64,000 nucleotides of DNA from Panopea generosa (Eukaryota > Mollusca > Bivalvia > Adapedonta > Hiatellidae), in the NCBI GenBank assembly GCA_029582155.1, contig CM055895.1, positions 13,352,770-13,416,769 of the forward strand, given 5' to 3'. A model generated the notes under the pieces. It was not told the DNA's origin. It was given only the letters and a program-made list of their open reading frames with translations, and did not search any database. Both the position numbers and the translations under genes were made by a program. This document shows, piece after piece, positions 44,669-56,919 of the stretch; within the stretch, counting starts at the first letter, position 1, and each line of letters opens with the position of its first letter.

Positions 44669-44909
44669 GGGGTCGTATTCATCAACCATTTTTAAGAATA
44701 TTCTTAGACTTCAATTCAAGAATGAATTTTGAAGAAAAAACACTTGTAGACCGTTATTTTTGGCCAAAATTTGCAAGAATGTAGGGACACCTAATATAAT
44801 GTCAAATAGACTTTCATTATTCTTACGCCTGTGACATCTAACGTTGAAATTTTGATTTTCAAGTTCAAGTCTAAGAATATTCTCAAGAATTGTTGGTTAT
44901 TACGACCCC
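44669..44909. mobile_element. 241-bp MITE, second copy
   Basis: Left GGGGTCGTATTCATCAACCA and TTTTAAGAATATTCTTAGAC; right TCTAAGAATATTCTCAAGAA and GTTGGTTATTACGACCCC. The arms are ~40 bp and it is related to 34526-34760. Confidence 0.8.
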
Positions 44910-45293
44910 ATATGTTTTAGCGCAATACTTTACCCGAGGAATGGACTAAGTAGGGGACTGACATGATGTTAATAACTATAGAGGTATAACACTTACAGTC
45001 ACCAAGGGAAAACTTGTACTGGCACATTAAACCAACGTAAATTCATCTTGGTGCGACAGTAATATTATCGTATTTGACGCACACTTGGTTTCAGAAAAGA
45101 AAATCTACTACTGATGCTGAGTTTATTTCGACTTTACTGTACATTTAATGACCTCCTTAATGCGGTAGTCTTAACTCCGAGTTTAAAACCAACCCATATA
45201 CCCGCCGAACTTTACAAACTGTTTACCATGATATGACGATCCATTGTCCGCTCTGTATGTATACGGTTGGTATTTCATATATTGCACCCCCTC

Positions 45294-45324
<31 letters not shown>
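45294..45324. repeat. poly-C run
   Basis: Thirty or so C residues with one interruption. It creates a proline run in one frame and is a likely site of length error. Confidence 0.95.
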
Positions 45325-45326
<2 letters not shown>

Positions 45327-45439
45327 AACTCTCACACTCAGACGAAGACAATAAAACCGCAATGCGTCCTAATAATTTCGATGAATGCAGCGGGGACGTG
45401 GTCGAAATGGTAAAAATATACAATTTTCAAGTTCGTACT

Positions 45440-45955
45440 GTGTCTTTACTACGTCTCTTCCAGGTTCTCACTGCGTTTAACACGTCCCCACTAATTTCTT
45501 ACCACTCGCATGATCACGCGCGCATCACGTCCAGTGGTTTCTTACAACGTCCTTACTACATCCTTACTAAGACCAATCAGATCACAAAATGCGCTTACCA
45601 CGCGCTTACCACGCGCTTACCACGCTTACAGCCCAGTGACAACGCAATGAGAACGACATGCAATATTTTCCGTCAGCGCCACCCTTGTACTAAGTCAATG
45701 AAGTCTTAACGAAGTTATAGTTACGTTGATACTACGTCAGTGCCGTCGTTACTGCGTCCTTATTAAGTTCTTACTGCATTCTGATTTGACCACATCTTCA
45801 CTACGTCTTTTTTTTAATATGTCCAAAGTTTGACCACGTCCTCTACGTCCATGTAGACCACTCCGCGTCCTTATCGGACCACTCCACGTCCTTATCGGTT
45901 TTTTACTGCCTTCCTACTACAAGTTCAATTCTTACTACGTCCAATAAATTTTTTG
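45440..45955. repeat. degenerate 'ttactacgtcc' repeat region
   Basis: Short diverged repeats of 'ttactacgtcctta' type, including three copies of 'acgcgcttacc'/'acgcttac' around 45598-45625. Confidence 0.5.
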
Positions 45956-47254
45956 AGGACTTAGTGGGAACGTGGCGGCTGAATGTGAGAGGGGTTTTGG
46001 AAACCATTACGTCCAATCGCGGGATTACTTTTTTCACTGTTATCAAAGTCATTAGTACCTGCTGTAATCATCTATTATACAATCTCCTGAAGGTACTGGT
46101 TCAATGAAGTCGAATTAAGTTTTACTCCACGCCGTTTTTTTGGTAATATTCCAGGTTTAAGTGGATCTGGTGAATTGGTATGTAGCTCTTTATAGAATGT
46201 TCCGCCAAATCACCAATCAGAAGAAACCGCCCTTTATCTCGTAATAATTGCTGGCACTTTACTAAGTGAACCTCGGGTGCAAGATCAATCACCTTTCGCT
46301 AATATGCTTCTGCTATTACAAGTCCTGCGCCGCGTAGAAGTACAAAGCGGTTGTCGGTGTTTGCGGTGTTGGCGATAATCAGTTAATTTCTTAGTCGTGA
46401 TGAGCAATTTTAGCGTTTGCCTTTCTGGCACATGAATATACTAAACTCTTGGACTTGACACGATGTATGGCTTTTTGTGAAAGTCTATCAATATAATAAA
46501 GTTGCAGCGACAATTCCTTGCATTCTAAATTGATTTTGGAACAAACGTTTCTGCAAGAACGCTAAGTTTACGTTAATGTTATTGTGACTTTCATTTTCCG
46601 AATTACGATGTCTTGACAAGCAGACTGAGAAAATGGAACTTCCGGTTTTGTATTAGAGACGGAAAATCATACCTAATATTACGTAAGTTCCATCTTCCAA
46701 GACGGAATGGTTGATTAGCCTCAGAACTGTTAAAGGGATTATATTGGCATATTACCGTCAATTCCCTGTCCTAAATACACACGCCCAACATGAAGATACA
46801 CTTATAACTTAGAGATGTACGCGTCTAAAGGGTCTAATAGCATAACCTCTTTATTACAAACATCGGGTTTCTGAAGCCACGTTTTCATTTTTGTTTACAT
46901 TGCTATTTTCAACGAACCGCTTTCAGGTTTCCGATCATTCATCGGATAACATCGTGAAGACTCGTTCCCGATCTCGTTTTCGAGGCTTTGTTCGGAAAGT
47001 TTACGGAGTTCAATGTTAACATTGCGCAATACTTTATTGCGGGACGTATTAAAGTTTTGTCCAATATTCAATTACTGTTAATTTGATAACTTTCAAGTAA
47101 ATAAAGGTTATACGTCAATACATAAGCATTATTTTGTGCGCACTGCATACAGGAAAAGTCTTGATTAACAGCGTGTTTATGTTACTTGCCAATATAATCC
47201 CTTTAAATATGGCATACAGTGGCTTACAATCAGTAATCAGTATAAATGGCTTAC
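45956..47254. other. unassigned sequence upstream of tolloid exons
   Basis: AT-rich, mixed sequence. No repeat family or gene was recognised. Confidence 0.55.
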
Positions 47255-47458
47255 CAAAGAAGTACAGTCTGAAATGTTCGATCTCGTGAACTATACGAAG
47301 TGTATCACGTTCTGATAGATTGTATATCTGTACAATATCTGTCGGAGACCGACTGGCATTGCCTTGGCTAAGTATCGCATCAAGACCGACTTTTGACTCT
47401 TTGGAATTATGGAACTCAGTCAGTGTTATTTGAAAATAAAATACTGTACAAGCCGGTG
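47255..47458 (-). CDS. candidate 5' prodomain exon, possibly tolloid
   Basis: This minus-strand segment is open between a pyrimidine-rich acceptor (CCCCCGCTCTCCAG) and a strong donor (CTTTG|GTAAGC). It reads like protein: SKVGLDAILSQGNASRSPTD, IVQIYNLSERDTLRIVHEIE, HFRLYFF. It ends in phase 1 with G, exactly what the first recognised tolloid exon (39700) needs to form Asp before AFDGDI. It has two N-glycosylation sites (NAS, NLS). I recognise no homologue. It could belong to another gene, and the acceptor choice is uncertain. Confidence 0.4.
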
Positions 47459-47639
47459 CTGGAGAGCGGGGGTGGTATTGCGTGTTGCCTTATCATTCAT
47501 GGGCACTTATTTTCTTCTTTTTGTTGCGTTTTGTGCTTTAAGGGATGATTTATCAAATTTTGTTGACTACCACAACATCAGTCTTACGTGCTCTGTTGCG
47601 GTCTTGAAGATAATTGCCCTGTACTTTGATTAAGTAAAG

Positions 47640-47770
47640 TTATTTCATCAATGGTTGGACCGGAGGGTCGAGGGTCAATCCTCCCACAACTATATCCTTG
47701 AGCAAGACATTTTACCGCATATGCTTAGTACTAATAACTTGTTTCACAATCGAAGGGGAATAAATTAAAT
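47640..47770 (+). repeat. SINE-like element, second copy
   Basis: The B-box region is decayed (GGTCGAGGGTCAATCCTC). The tail 'atatgcttagtac', 'ttgtttcacaatcgaagg' and 'aataaatt' is shared with 11600-11815. Confidence 0.55.
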
Positions 47771-47974
47771 ATATACGATACTTTTTTACCTTTTTGATGA
47801 AATATTACGATACCTCTCAATTCACCTAAAGAACGAATAGGTTGATGCAGATACAGACATTTTTCTAGACAATGCTCTTCTGAACCAATAATATGAATCA
47901 TAAGCGTAAAGATCACACAATACTCAAGAGAATGGCGAAGTTATAAATAATAAAACATAGAGTCTCCAAATCAA

Positions 47975-48172
47975 TCACTCAGACAATCGTGAAACATCGG
48001 GTATTTCCGTATCTTCCGTATAATTGCGTAGCATAAAGGCCGAGGTGTTCAGATTGTCACTCAGAGTGAAACAGTCTTGTGTTATAAAGGTCCATACATT
48101 AACCATTAACTCTCCTTGGGGTCTAATCCACAATGTAGAACAGCACCAGATTGATAAGAGAAGAAAGGTCAT
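47975..48172 (-). CDS. candidate first coding exon with signal peptide
   Basis: A 65-codon frame starts ACCAATGACC with MTFLLLSIWCCSTLWIRPQG, a plausible secretion signal. It continues through NLNTSAFMLRNYTEDTEIPD and ends VSRLSE before a stop. It lies on the tolloid strand, 0.5 kb upstream of the candidate prodomain exon, and contains NTS and NYT glycosylation sites. The only late donor (TCTGA|GTGATT) is weak, so the exon end is unresolved. It may be a chance frame. Confidence 0.3.
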   Translation of the reverse strand: MTFLLLSIWCCSTLWIRPQGELMVNVWTFITQDCFTLSDNLNTSAFMLRNYTEDTEIPDVSRLSE

Positions 48173-48518
48173 TGGTCACCAATTCAAGAATTTTAAAGAT
48201 TACGCCGTTATATGTATGACCGGATGAAACATTTGGAATTACTGAGGATAGGAGTTGTTTTTTTTAATTATTTCTGAAAAACTCTCAAAATGGCAGTTGG
48301 ATAATTGTCCTGATTTCAAAATCTCTCAATCCAAGAAACAAAAGTTATTTTTCGGAACATAATTTATATTCCCCTTACAAATACAACCTAAATAGCCAAC
48401 ACCGAACCCTAAACAAAAACAAAGCAAAACGGGAGTGCCGTTCATATGTGTGGTAAGTAATAAGGGAAAGTAATGGTGTGTCATTCTCCGTAATCAAGAC
48501 ATGTATAAAATCGCCAGC

Positions 48519-48725
48519 GGGTACCCCGTGGCCGAGTGTTTTAAGGCACCGTCTCAAGAGCACTCACCTCTCACCGCTAAGGACGTTGGCTCGAGTCGCG
48601 CTCGCTCAAAAAAAAGTTATGTGAGAAAGTAGATCAGTTACTTGCGGACGGACGGTGGTTCTACTCAGATTCACTCTGAGGTCTTCCTCCACCAATACAA
48701 CTGGATATTGTACCATTGGTGCAAT
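48519..48725 (+). repeat. SINE family B, second copy
   Basis: The head GGTACCCCGTGGCCGAGTG and TTGGCTCGAGTCGCGC (B box) are followed by the body 'atgtgagaaagt ... actcagattcactctgaggt', as at 37434. Confidence 0.8.
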
Positions 48726-49640
48726 AAGGTACCAAATGTGTATGAAATAAGAAGGCAATTAGTACCTTTTTGCACCAATCGGACAATATGCCATATATAT
48801 ATATATATATATATATGAAATAAAGCGACGAAATTTTGGCAATGGGGTATATGTTGCTCCGTGGTATAGGATAAACATTTATCAGTAGGAGAAAAGAAAC
48901 ACGAAGAAATGTTTACGTTGTGTTATTGCACAAAAGGGTATATGTATGACACGAGCTTTCGTAGCATAGATTTCGCCTTTTCTGTCCGTGGACTGGTATC
49001 ATATCATCTGTTATAACAGATGGCTTGTTCATGCGTTTTCGCATTACCGTAATAAATACGAGACGAAGAGCCATCCATTACTATCATCTATTAAGTTATC
49101 AACCCTAGACTGAGACGTCCATAGGGATAGATGCCGTGACGAGGGGACGTTTAGATTCTAAGAACTGCACTTAATTGAAAAGCTTGTCTGCAGTAAACAG
49201 TTTTATAGAAAAAGTAATAGATCTGTATCAATATAGAAAATACATAATTACATAAAAATTAGATGTTATTAAATTATTTTTTTATGGTAACATAAAAGTG
49301 TTCTGTGTAAATCTAAGGCATTGATATTAAAGACATTAATTAATAAATTGTTTATTTTAAACGTAATGTTTTAAAGTGAAATAGGACAGGTCTCAGACTG
49401 TCCCGAATATAAAATACTTCAATGCCATTTACCATACGGTGGATTTACGTTAATGGTCACGTGATTCAATATAGCATATATTCACTACATTAAACATGGT
49501 TTACAGTCTGTAAAAACGCTTGAATCACAGGAAATGTTATAAATACGATGTCATATAGACGATGGATCCCGTATAGTGTCATATAAATCAGAGATATACA
49601 TATGAAATTTGAGTATTACTGACCAATGGTGGGGTCAGGG
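48726..49640. other. unassigned sequence
   Basis: AT-rich, with an (AT)n run at 48793-48818. Nothing else was recognised. Confidence 0.6.
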
Positions 49641-50690
49641 AAAGTGCAGCTAATAGACGATGACAGACAACAGACCGCTTCTGAATAGTCGCGCATATTA
49701 ATCATAGATATGAATATAGAGTTAAAGTATAACTAACCAAGAAGCCTCAGCGAAATTGATTTTAACATCCGACAGACGACCGACTTACCAACCAAAGAGT
49801 GTAAGCGAAGTGCTTTGACGGCCGACAGACGACCGACTAACCAACCAATGAGTCGCAGCGAAGTGCTTTGACGACCGACAGACGACCGGCTGACTTAAAT
49901 ATAACCAAGGGGCCTCAATGAAAGTGCTTTAACGGCCGACAGACGACCGACAGATTTACAGCTAACCACGGAACATCAGCGAAAGTGCTTTGACAACATA
50001 CAGACGACCGACAGACTATCAATTAACCAAGGAGCCTCAGCGAAAGTGCTTTGACGGCTGACTTACGACCGGCTGACTTAAAACTAACCAAGGGGCCTCA
50101 ATGAAATAGCTTGGACGGCCGACAGACGACCGACAGATTTACAACTAACCAAGGAGCCTCAGCGAAAGTGCTTTGACGGCCGACTTACGACCGGCTGATT
50201 TAAAACTAACCAAGGGGCCTCAATGAAATAGCTTGGACGGCCGACAGACGACCGACAGATTTACAGCTAACTAAGGAGCCCCAGCGAAAGTGCTTTTGAC
50301 AACTTGCAGACGACCGACAGACTAACATCTAACCAAGGAGCCTCAGCAAAAGTGCTTTGACGGCCGACTTACGACCGGCTGACTTAAAACTAACAAAGGG
50401 GCCTAAATGAAAGTGCTTTAACGGCCGACAGACGACCGACATATTTACAACTAACCACGGAACATCAGCGAAAGTGCTTTGACAAACGACAAACGACCGA
50501 CAGACTAACAACTAACCAAGGAGCCTCAGCAAAAGTGCTTTGACGGCCGACTTACGACCGGCTGACTCAAAACTAACCAAGGGAGCTCTGAAAGTGCTTT
50601 GACGGCCGGCAGACAACCGACGGATTTACAACTAACCACGGAGCCTCAGCGAAAGTGCTTTGACAACCGACAGACGACCGGCAGACGATG
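49640..50690. repeat. ~61-bp tandem repeat of 'cgacagacgaccgac' type
   Basis: The unit 'aactaaccaaggagcctcag', 'cgaaagtgctttgacggccg' and 'acagacgaccgacagattta' is repeated ~15 times. Alternating variants ('acttacgaccggctgactta' versus 'acagacgaccgacagattta') suggest a two-unit higher-order repeat. The start is the 'gacagacaacagac' 3' end of a molluscan-type element. Confidence 0.9.
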
Positions 50691-51132
50691 AAAAGACAAA
50701 CAGAAACTTCCTGAACTGAAAAATCATACTGCTCTTAAAGAAACAAGAGGAGAACATTCTAATCAATACTTTGTTGTACCGGTCGTGCGGTAACCATATT
50801 TAGTATATTACAAAGGTCAAGAAACATTTATACATTGAGAGTTTAGGCGATCAAGTGGTACACGTGTGGAATATTAGTTCTTGCAGAACGGAGCTCTGTT
50901 AGGAAATTAAATGACATGACCGAATGATGTCAAAGTAAAACTGTATATTAATATTATATATATATATATGAACATGTCTCTTTTTATTTTAAAATACATT
51001 GTAAAGCCTCAATTATATACGTAAACAACACCTGCCGGTTAAATTAAGAATATGCACAGTGAATTGTCACCAACAATATTTTAAAAATGGACTTTATTTA
51101 CTAGTATTAGGTACTGGTTTTTAACGAAAACT

Positions 51133-51368
51133 GGACACCATGTCAATAATTGAATGGAAAATTAAACGAACGTAGGTTTTTGATATGGTAGTATATATTG
51201 CGTTTTTCTGGCATCGGCATAGTGAAACAATGTTCAAATAAGTCTGTGGAATAGACCAATTATATTTTAGATGAATCATGTAGCGTGTGCGCAATTTGAA
51301 ACGTTCGAACCGTTCCGTTACACTGTTACTGATCTGACTGTTTCTGTTCAATTGTTGACATTGTGTCC
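51133..51368. mobile_element. 236-bp MITE, short form
   Basis: The ends are GGACACCATGTCAATAATTG and 'caattgttgacattgtgtcc', inverted over ~20 bp. It is the array-free relative of 40516-40968. Confidence 0.65.
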
Positions 51369-52856
51369 CAGGCATCTTTGGGATTATATCAGGATTTTCA
51401 GCATATCTATATATACTCATTGACCTCGTATTGCTAAATTTATATATATTTAAACATGCAAAAATAATACATTAAAAAGGGGTTTCCTAACTTGGGCTAC
51501 GCGCCTAGGTTAGACTAAAATAGATTTCCCGCTTAGAATTGTTTCATATTTTGTGACGTATTAAATGGGTGACCCGATTTTATTTTTATTTTTATTTTTT
51601 CAATTTGATTTGTCGTACAGGATTTCAAGTTGTAAAGTTTGTTTCACCTTAGAGAGTGTCCGATTGACGATGTGAAGGTCGTCAAGCAGTATTTAAGTGT
51701 TGTCTATTTTTGATATCGGGATTTCGTTTCAAGTTTACCACTCCGACTGAAACATCGATTGTGTTACGATTTGGTGAATTTGATATACCAAGCCATTCGG
51801 ATTCATTTAGTTAGACATTTGTAGGATATATATTTCTACTGCTAATGTTTCTTTACGACATTAAATTGAGGGTTAAATGCCTATTTAATTAACCATTAAT
51901 TTTTGTTTACCATGAGTATGAACTGCAAATGAACAGATGTGGTGTTTGGGAACAATGCCAAGGTCGAGATTAAAAACAAAACAAAACAGAAGAAAATCAA
52001 AGGACAGCCGGTCCTGAAAGTCGTTGTTACGGTAGTTTAATTATTAGAGTTGTGCCTTTTTCTCCTGAATAATAATATTGAGTTTTCTATAAAGTATTTG
52101 TTTTGTTACGTGCCGTTCGAAACATATATGAAGTTTATTACTTATATTGCCAAGAGCATGTGGTTAATAGATTAAAAGAATCAGAAACGAACAAAGAACA
52201 GCAGTTTTAACACGAAACTTTTGAGACGACCCCTGTTATATATATATTCCCAATCAGCGTTAAGTGCAACTTTCACAACAACAAAGAAATGCAATAAATG
52301 GAACAGGTGCTGCAGAAAATTTCATATTAAGAATGTTTTTCATCATTATAAATCTTGATATGCGTTTTTCTGGTTTAATGGGAAGACTGGTTTATTAGAA
52401 CTTATGTAAAACAATAAACACGCTGTTATATAACAGCGTAAACTTCCGACAAAAAAGCAATGTTCTGTTTCACAAACGGCGAAAGGGGCGAGTACAAATG
52501 AGCTTCTTTCAGCCTGTTCAGATCGAAATAACAGAAAATCCAAGAGTTTATCACGCAATTTTACATTAAGTGAACTTTTCTTTTAAACTAAATAACAATT
52601 TTTAATCAAATTTAGTCGAGAAAAAATTCCAATACTTTTTTTAATTTGATTGAAGTCACTTTCAAAAACTTTCATTGGTCAAAAACCATATATGACATTT
52701 CTAGTGAATACTATAAATTTAGTCTTAAATTATGTAAACGAATCAGTCACATGACATTGTAAATGGGACCAAAGTTTACTAAAGAAGATAGCAAATTATA
52801 CTTTACAATAAAATAAGGTTATATACAGTGTATATAATCATAAGATTTATGTGTAA
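51369..52856. other. unassigned sequence
   Basis: AT-rich. A minus-strand frame at 52346-52558 (including SEQAERSSFVLAPFAVCETE) sits in a less AT-rich patch with a palindrome CGCTGTTATATAACAGCG. Its origin is unknown. Confidence 0.5.
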
Positions 52857-53260
52857 AACAAGAGCACCACAAGCGGGTGCAGACGCTCGTCTTCCATTAC
52901 AATCAATATGCTGCAAAGTGTAACAGCATGGCACTGTAATCGTCGGTAAAATACTTATATATGAAAATATGATTTTTTTGAAAAATCAGAGAACCTTTGT
53001 AACCATCCATATCCAGTATGTCAATTTTAAAAATCTAGTGTATTTTTAAAAAATAACATTGAAAATAAAAGTACTAGCGTATATACACAAGAAGAAATTT
53101 ACATTTTTATGATTTAATTGTTATACTACTTAACTGTAACACAAAATAAATCTAAATATTGTTCATGAGAATTAGCGTAACATTTTTTGTTTAATCGCAT
53201 TAAATAGGTCAAGGTCAGTGTTCTATTTAACATGATTCTCATTAGAATAGCATAGTACGT
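52857..53260. repeat. possible end of a molluscan-type element
   Basis: 'caagagcaccacaagcgggt' and 'gcagacgctcgtctt' resemble the 5' end of a repeat type I know from bivalve sequences. No second copy exists in this window. Confidence 0.3.
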
Positions 53261-53483
53261 TCATTGTTGTTCTTTGTATTTCATTTTGCACATTTGATGA
53301 AGCTGGAATATAAATAAACAATTAAATGCTAAATGCACGTAAAAAAAGTAAAATAAATTTACACTTAGTTCAGTTCTAAACAAATACGTCTACAGTATTT
53401 ATGACAGCATGAACACAACTATAAAAGGAAAACTACCATCATTTTACTTTAACATATATTTTGTCTGGGTTCTGTAGATAGTG

Positions 53484-53502
53484 AAGGGGGGGGGGGGGGG
53501 AG
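53484..53502. repeat. poly-G run
   Basis: A G run of about 16 bases. Confidence 0.95.
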
Positions 53503-53812
53503 GTCGGTTACTTGTGATTATTACATAACGATAACTTAATAAGTTTAACAGATGCAACTCAAGGCAAGTATCCAATCAAGACAAACCCAATTTATATTCG
53601 TTTGGCAGCTGCTGCTTCACACATGAGAAGTTTTATCAATATCTTCTACAACTATGTATTACTTACACCATTTACGTTCATGCTTTAATAATTTGCCCTG
53701 CCCTGCCCTGCCCTGCCGTTAAACATTAATTATTTATGAAATGGGGCATATTATTCATATTTTGATGATTATAATACAGTACAGATTTGTACAGAATAAG
53801 ACAGAGAAGTTG

Positions 53813-54022
53813 TTAACCCTTTACTTTATATAGACGCCTTCGGACACCTAATATAGAAGGCTTATGAATTATTGTGTGAATTATGTTTATATTAACTGAC
53901 AGAGTGGAAAACAGTGCAGGAAGTGTTCAGATTGCTCGAGCAATCTGAACTCTTCCTGCACTGTTTTCAAATGCCATTGTGATTGGTGCGGGGAAACGCG
54001 TATCTATGGAGTAAAGGGTTAA
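53813..54022. mobile_element. piggyBac-like MITE, complete short copy
   Basis: It runs from TTAACCCTTTACTTTAT to GGAGTAAAGGGTTAA. The central near-perfect palindrome is GTGCAGGAAGTGTTCAGATT + GCTCG and its complement. The single 'cggacacctaatatagaag' near the left end is the sequence amplified in the 41773 copy. Confidence 0.8.
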
Positions 54023-54515
54023 CGGGCTTTGGTAGCAATATATAGCAAAGTTGAAATGGTGCAGACAATTACTGATAATCTATCAATTTTGTTAATCGAT
54101 AAACAGAACATTTTTTTTTTTTTTTTTTAAAAATAAAGATAATTAGCAGCATCAATAATAGTCAAATAACCAACCAGCTGTCGATTAAGTTCAATAATCC
54201 GATCTGATCATCACGCCAGCCATTTACTGTGTCAGTTCTATTATTCATTCGAAGTTTAATATTTATTGGCGTGTCTACAGCAGTGACAGTGTATCTAGAG
54301 CTGCACCTTGACTTTATGTAAAATTGGTATGCATTTTATAGGACACCAGATATCGGGAAAATATGCATCATGTCATCGAAGAATTATATAAAATAGCAAT
54401 AAGGAACAACACTATTTAAAGTACAGTACATATAAACTGTGTAGTATATCAGCGTGTAACCCAGTCAATCCCAGAACAAGTCAATCCCAGTACCAGTCAG
54501 CTCCTAAATCAGGGC

Positions 54516-54645
54516 TATTAAACCCTAATGGAAAATCGGGAAATTCCATACCTGTCCCATAATTCATAGATTTTTGGAGAGCTCACCAAACTGTGACATC
54601 ATTTAACTTCAGCTGAAGCCAGTGACCAATAAGCGTACTCTTATC
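54516..54645 (+). repeat. repeat R9, copy 1
   Basis: 'ggctattaaaccctaatgg', 'ccatacctgtcccataattc' and 'gtgaccaataagcgtactc' match 60880-61030 (same orientation) and 59690-59880 (reverse). Confidence 0.7.
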
Positions 54646-54666
54646 TCACTGTATGTGATGAAGGCA

Positions 54667-55131
54667 TAGTGCCACCATTGCAAAAAGGAAGTGCTTCCGT
54701 GGGGTAGTCGCATAATGGCGGTTGTAAATAATCCTCAATTCTTCTTCTTTAAAAATGCATTTTCCTATTTTTAATGCTCATTTTTTTATTTGAATGGCAT
54801 TATTGATGTATTTTCAACATTTTGATAGCATTGTCATGTTTGAATTGTGAATTTAGAAAAAAAAAATGATGCTTGGAAATTGGGGTATGAATTCATGATA
54901 TCGGAAGTCTACTTTCACTTTGTCACCAGTGTACACACTGAGCAGAAAAAAAATCTCTTATATGACACATGACCCCTACTTTTCTCATCATATTTTGATA
55001 GTGCAGAGGTTGACAAACAGTAAAATGTAGGTTTCACTTCTTTCATTTGGGACCCTCTATGAATGACAAGCCTTCAAACTTTTATTATTTACTATAGAAT
55101 AAAGAACAAAAATCAATGGTGGGGTTACACC
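54667..55131 (-). repeat. interspersed repeat, partner of 4628-5090
   Basis: Reverse complement of the copy at 4.6-5.1 kb. It sits next to repeat R9 and may be part of one larger element. Confidence 0.8.
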
Positions 55132-55248
55132 TGAACCCAAGAGAAGGGAGCTGGCTTTGTTCCCTCCAGATTACGTCACTAGCTCCGATTGATCTGTGAG
55201 CTTAGACACTACTCGGAACACCTTGGCTATTACTACGTAATACCGAAG

Positions 55249-55326
55249 ATGACGGAATTTGCCGAGTATGTACGATTGTTTAGACACATCACTAACCGGT
55301 TTTGGTTAGTTTTTATAGCGCGGGAG
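55249..55326 (+). CDS. candidate first coding exon of an unidentified plus-strand gene
   Basis: ATG in the context ACCGAAGATGA opens 26 codons, MTEFAEYVRLFRHITNRFWL plus VFIARE, ending at a strong donor GAG|GTAAGA. The preceding ~110 bases contain a CRE-like GATTACGTCAC and locally higher GC, which would suit a promoter. I do not recognise the peptide, and no convincing downstream exon was found. It would be divergent from tolloid. Confidence 0.3.
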
Positions 55327-56330
55327 GTAAGAAGGCGTGGACTATTTATATAAAAATGTTTCATATTTCCGTATAATCAATATTAATAAACTTCAGGTAA
55401 ATAATTTGAATAAAGACATGTATTTCTAAATAGTATAAAGTTAATAGATTTTATCAAACAAACATATAGACATTGACCTTAACCATTTTCGTACTTGAAA
55501 TAATGCTCACCATTGCAGGTAGCATGCAGGAGACGGCAGTATTTAATGGATTCATAATGGATGTAGATTGGGTATTTGAACGCTGTTTCGGAGGATGAAA
55601 ACTCCATAGCGGCAGTCCTGATAATGTTGCAGAAAAGGTTCTACATAAAATATTTCTAATTCAAATAAAATATATGTTCTGTTCTGTTCTGTTCTGTTCT
55701 GTTCTAATAACAATAAATCCCAGAATGCATGCGTTGGGTCAGTGCGTAAGCTCCACCTAGTGGTAACACAATGGACTTCATCCTAAATTCTATCGCAATT
55801 TACCAATAACAGACATGTCCATTTAACTCTCTAATTTGACGGGGGAAAAAATATATTTCTGTGTCAATAATGCTCGCAAGTGGGAGCAAACAGCGTCCGA
55901 TTTTACAAAGCATAGCAATAGGAGGTGAAACATCAAACAATGTGTTTTACTCAACTTAAAATTACTATAATGCTATCTGACAGAAAGAAAGATAAGAGAG
56001 CCTCCTGCTGTTAAGATTTTTTGTATCTCAGTTCCCATCATTGCAAACTGCACACCGTGCCGCGCTCAAACATCGAAGCAACAGTGCTAGTATCACGGTG
56101 CAGCAGTTTACACGATATTTATATCTGCCGATGTTTGTAAAGTGCATTAATTGCACAAGAAGGAAATACTGTCTTTTCATGTTTCCAAAAAATTGGAAAG
56201 TTGTATTTCTGGTTTTACTATTAAATCTATGTTATTTTACTTTACACGCTATCGAAATAGTTAAAAAAAATTAATGTATGTTTTGGGTGTGTGCGTTTTT
56301 TTTTCCAACATCATTTTCGGTAATATATTT
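55327..56330. other. sequence downstream of the plus-strand candidate exon
   Basis: Apart from a (GTTCT)n run at 55676-55705, I see no repeat. Possible acceptors near 55519 lead to short frames ending in stops, so no second exon is claimed. Confidence 0.5.
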
Positions 56331-56520
56331 AATAATTTGGGGAAGTGGTGTAGGAAGGCACAAAGAATGCGGGAGACCGGTCGGGTGACGATGCAGATCA
56401 CCGACAGGGAATACAGGAGACCGTTATCTTTTACAGATGGCAGCGGGGTGAGGGAGTGGGGGTGATCTTGCTCTTCGAAGCAATAGTGATCTCCCTGGTA
56501 TTCCAGGCAGACAAATAAAA
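56331..56520. other. GC-rich patch of unknown nature
   Basis: GC is well above the surroundings. Two plus-strand frames are open, one reading RETGRVTMQITDREYRRPLS up to a possible donor GCGGG|GTGAGG. It could be an exon of the 55.25-kb gene or a foreign fragment. Confidence 0.3.
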
Positions 56521-56919
56521 AAATAACGTTCTTCTGTCAAGATTTAGTATTATATTTACAATACAACTAACGACCAAAGTGAAAGAATTTGTTTATTATA
56601 TTTCAAGTTGTTTTCTTTCGAAAATAGGAGTTGTTTATCATGCGGTAGAGAACCAATTGAACTTGTATTAAGTAATATAGCATATTTAGATATCGTTTAT
56701 ACACCCACGTCGTTTCCATTAGATTTAATTGCGCTATAACAGAACTATAAGGTTCCGTGAAAACGCAGATTTCTCCAAGATTGGGATCCATTTCCTGGGT
56801 AAGATACGTGCCAAGGAGTCGATAACTGATCTTGCTATTGTTTAAAATCAGATATATTGAAAGTAGGAAGGGAATAATGAATTGTGATTGTTTTTTAATA
56901 TTTAGGGTGGGGGTGCCAT

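Noticed and set aside
45233..45709. A 158-codon frame with a proline run
   Set aside because: The frame depends on a poly-C tract, and the rest is made of 'ttactacgtcc' repeats.
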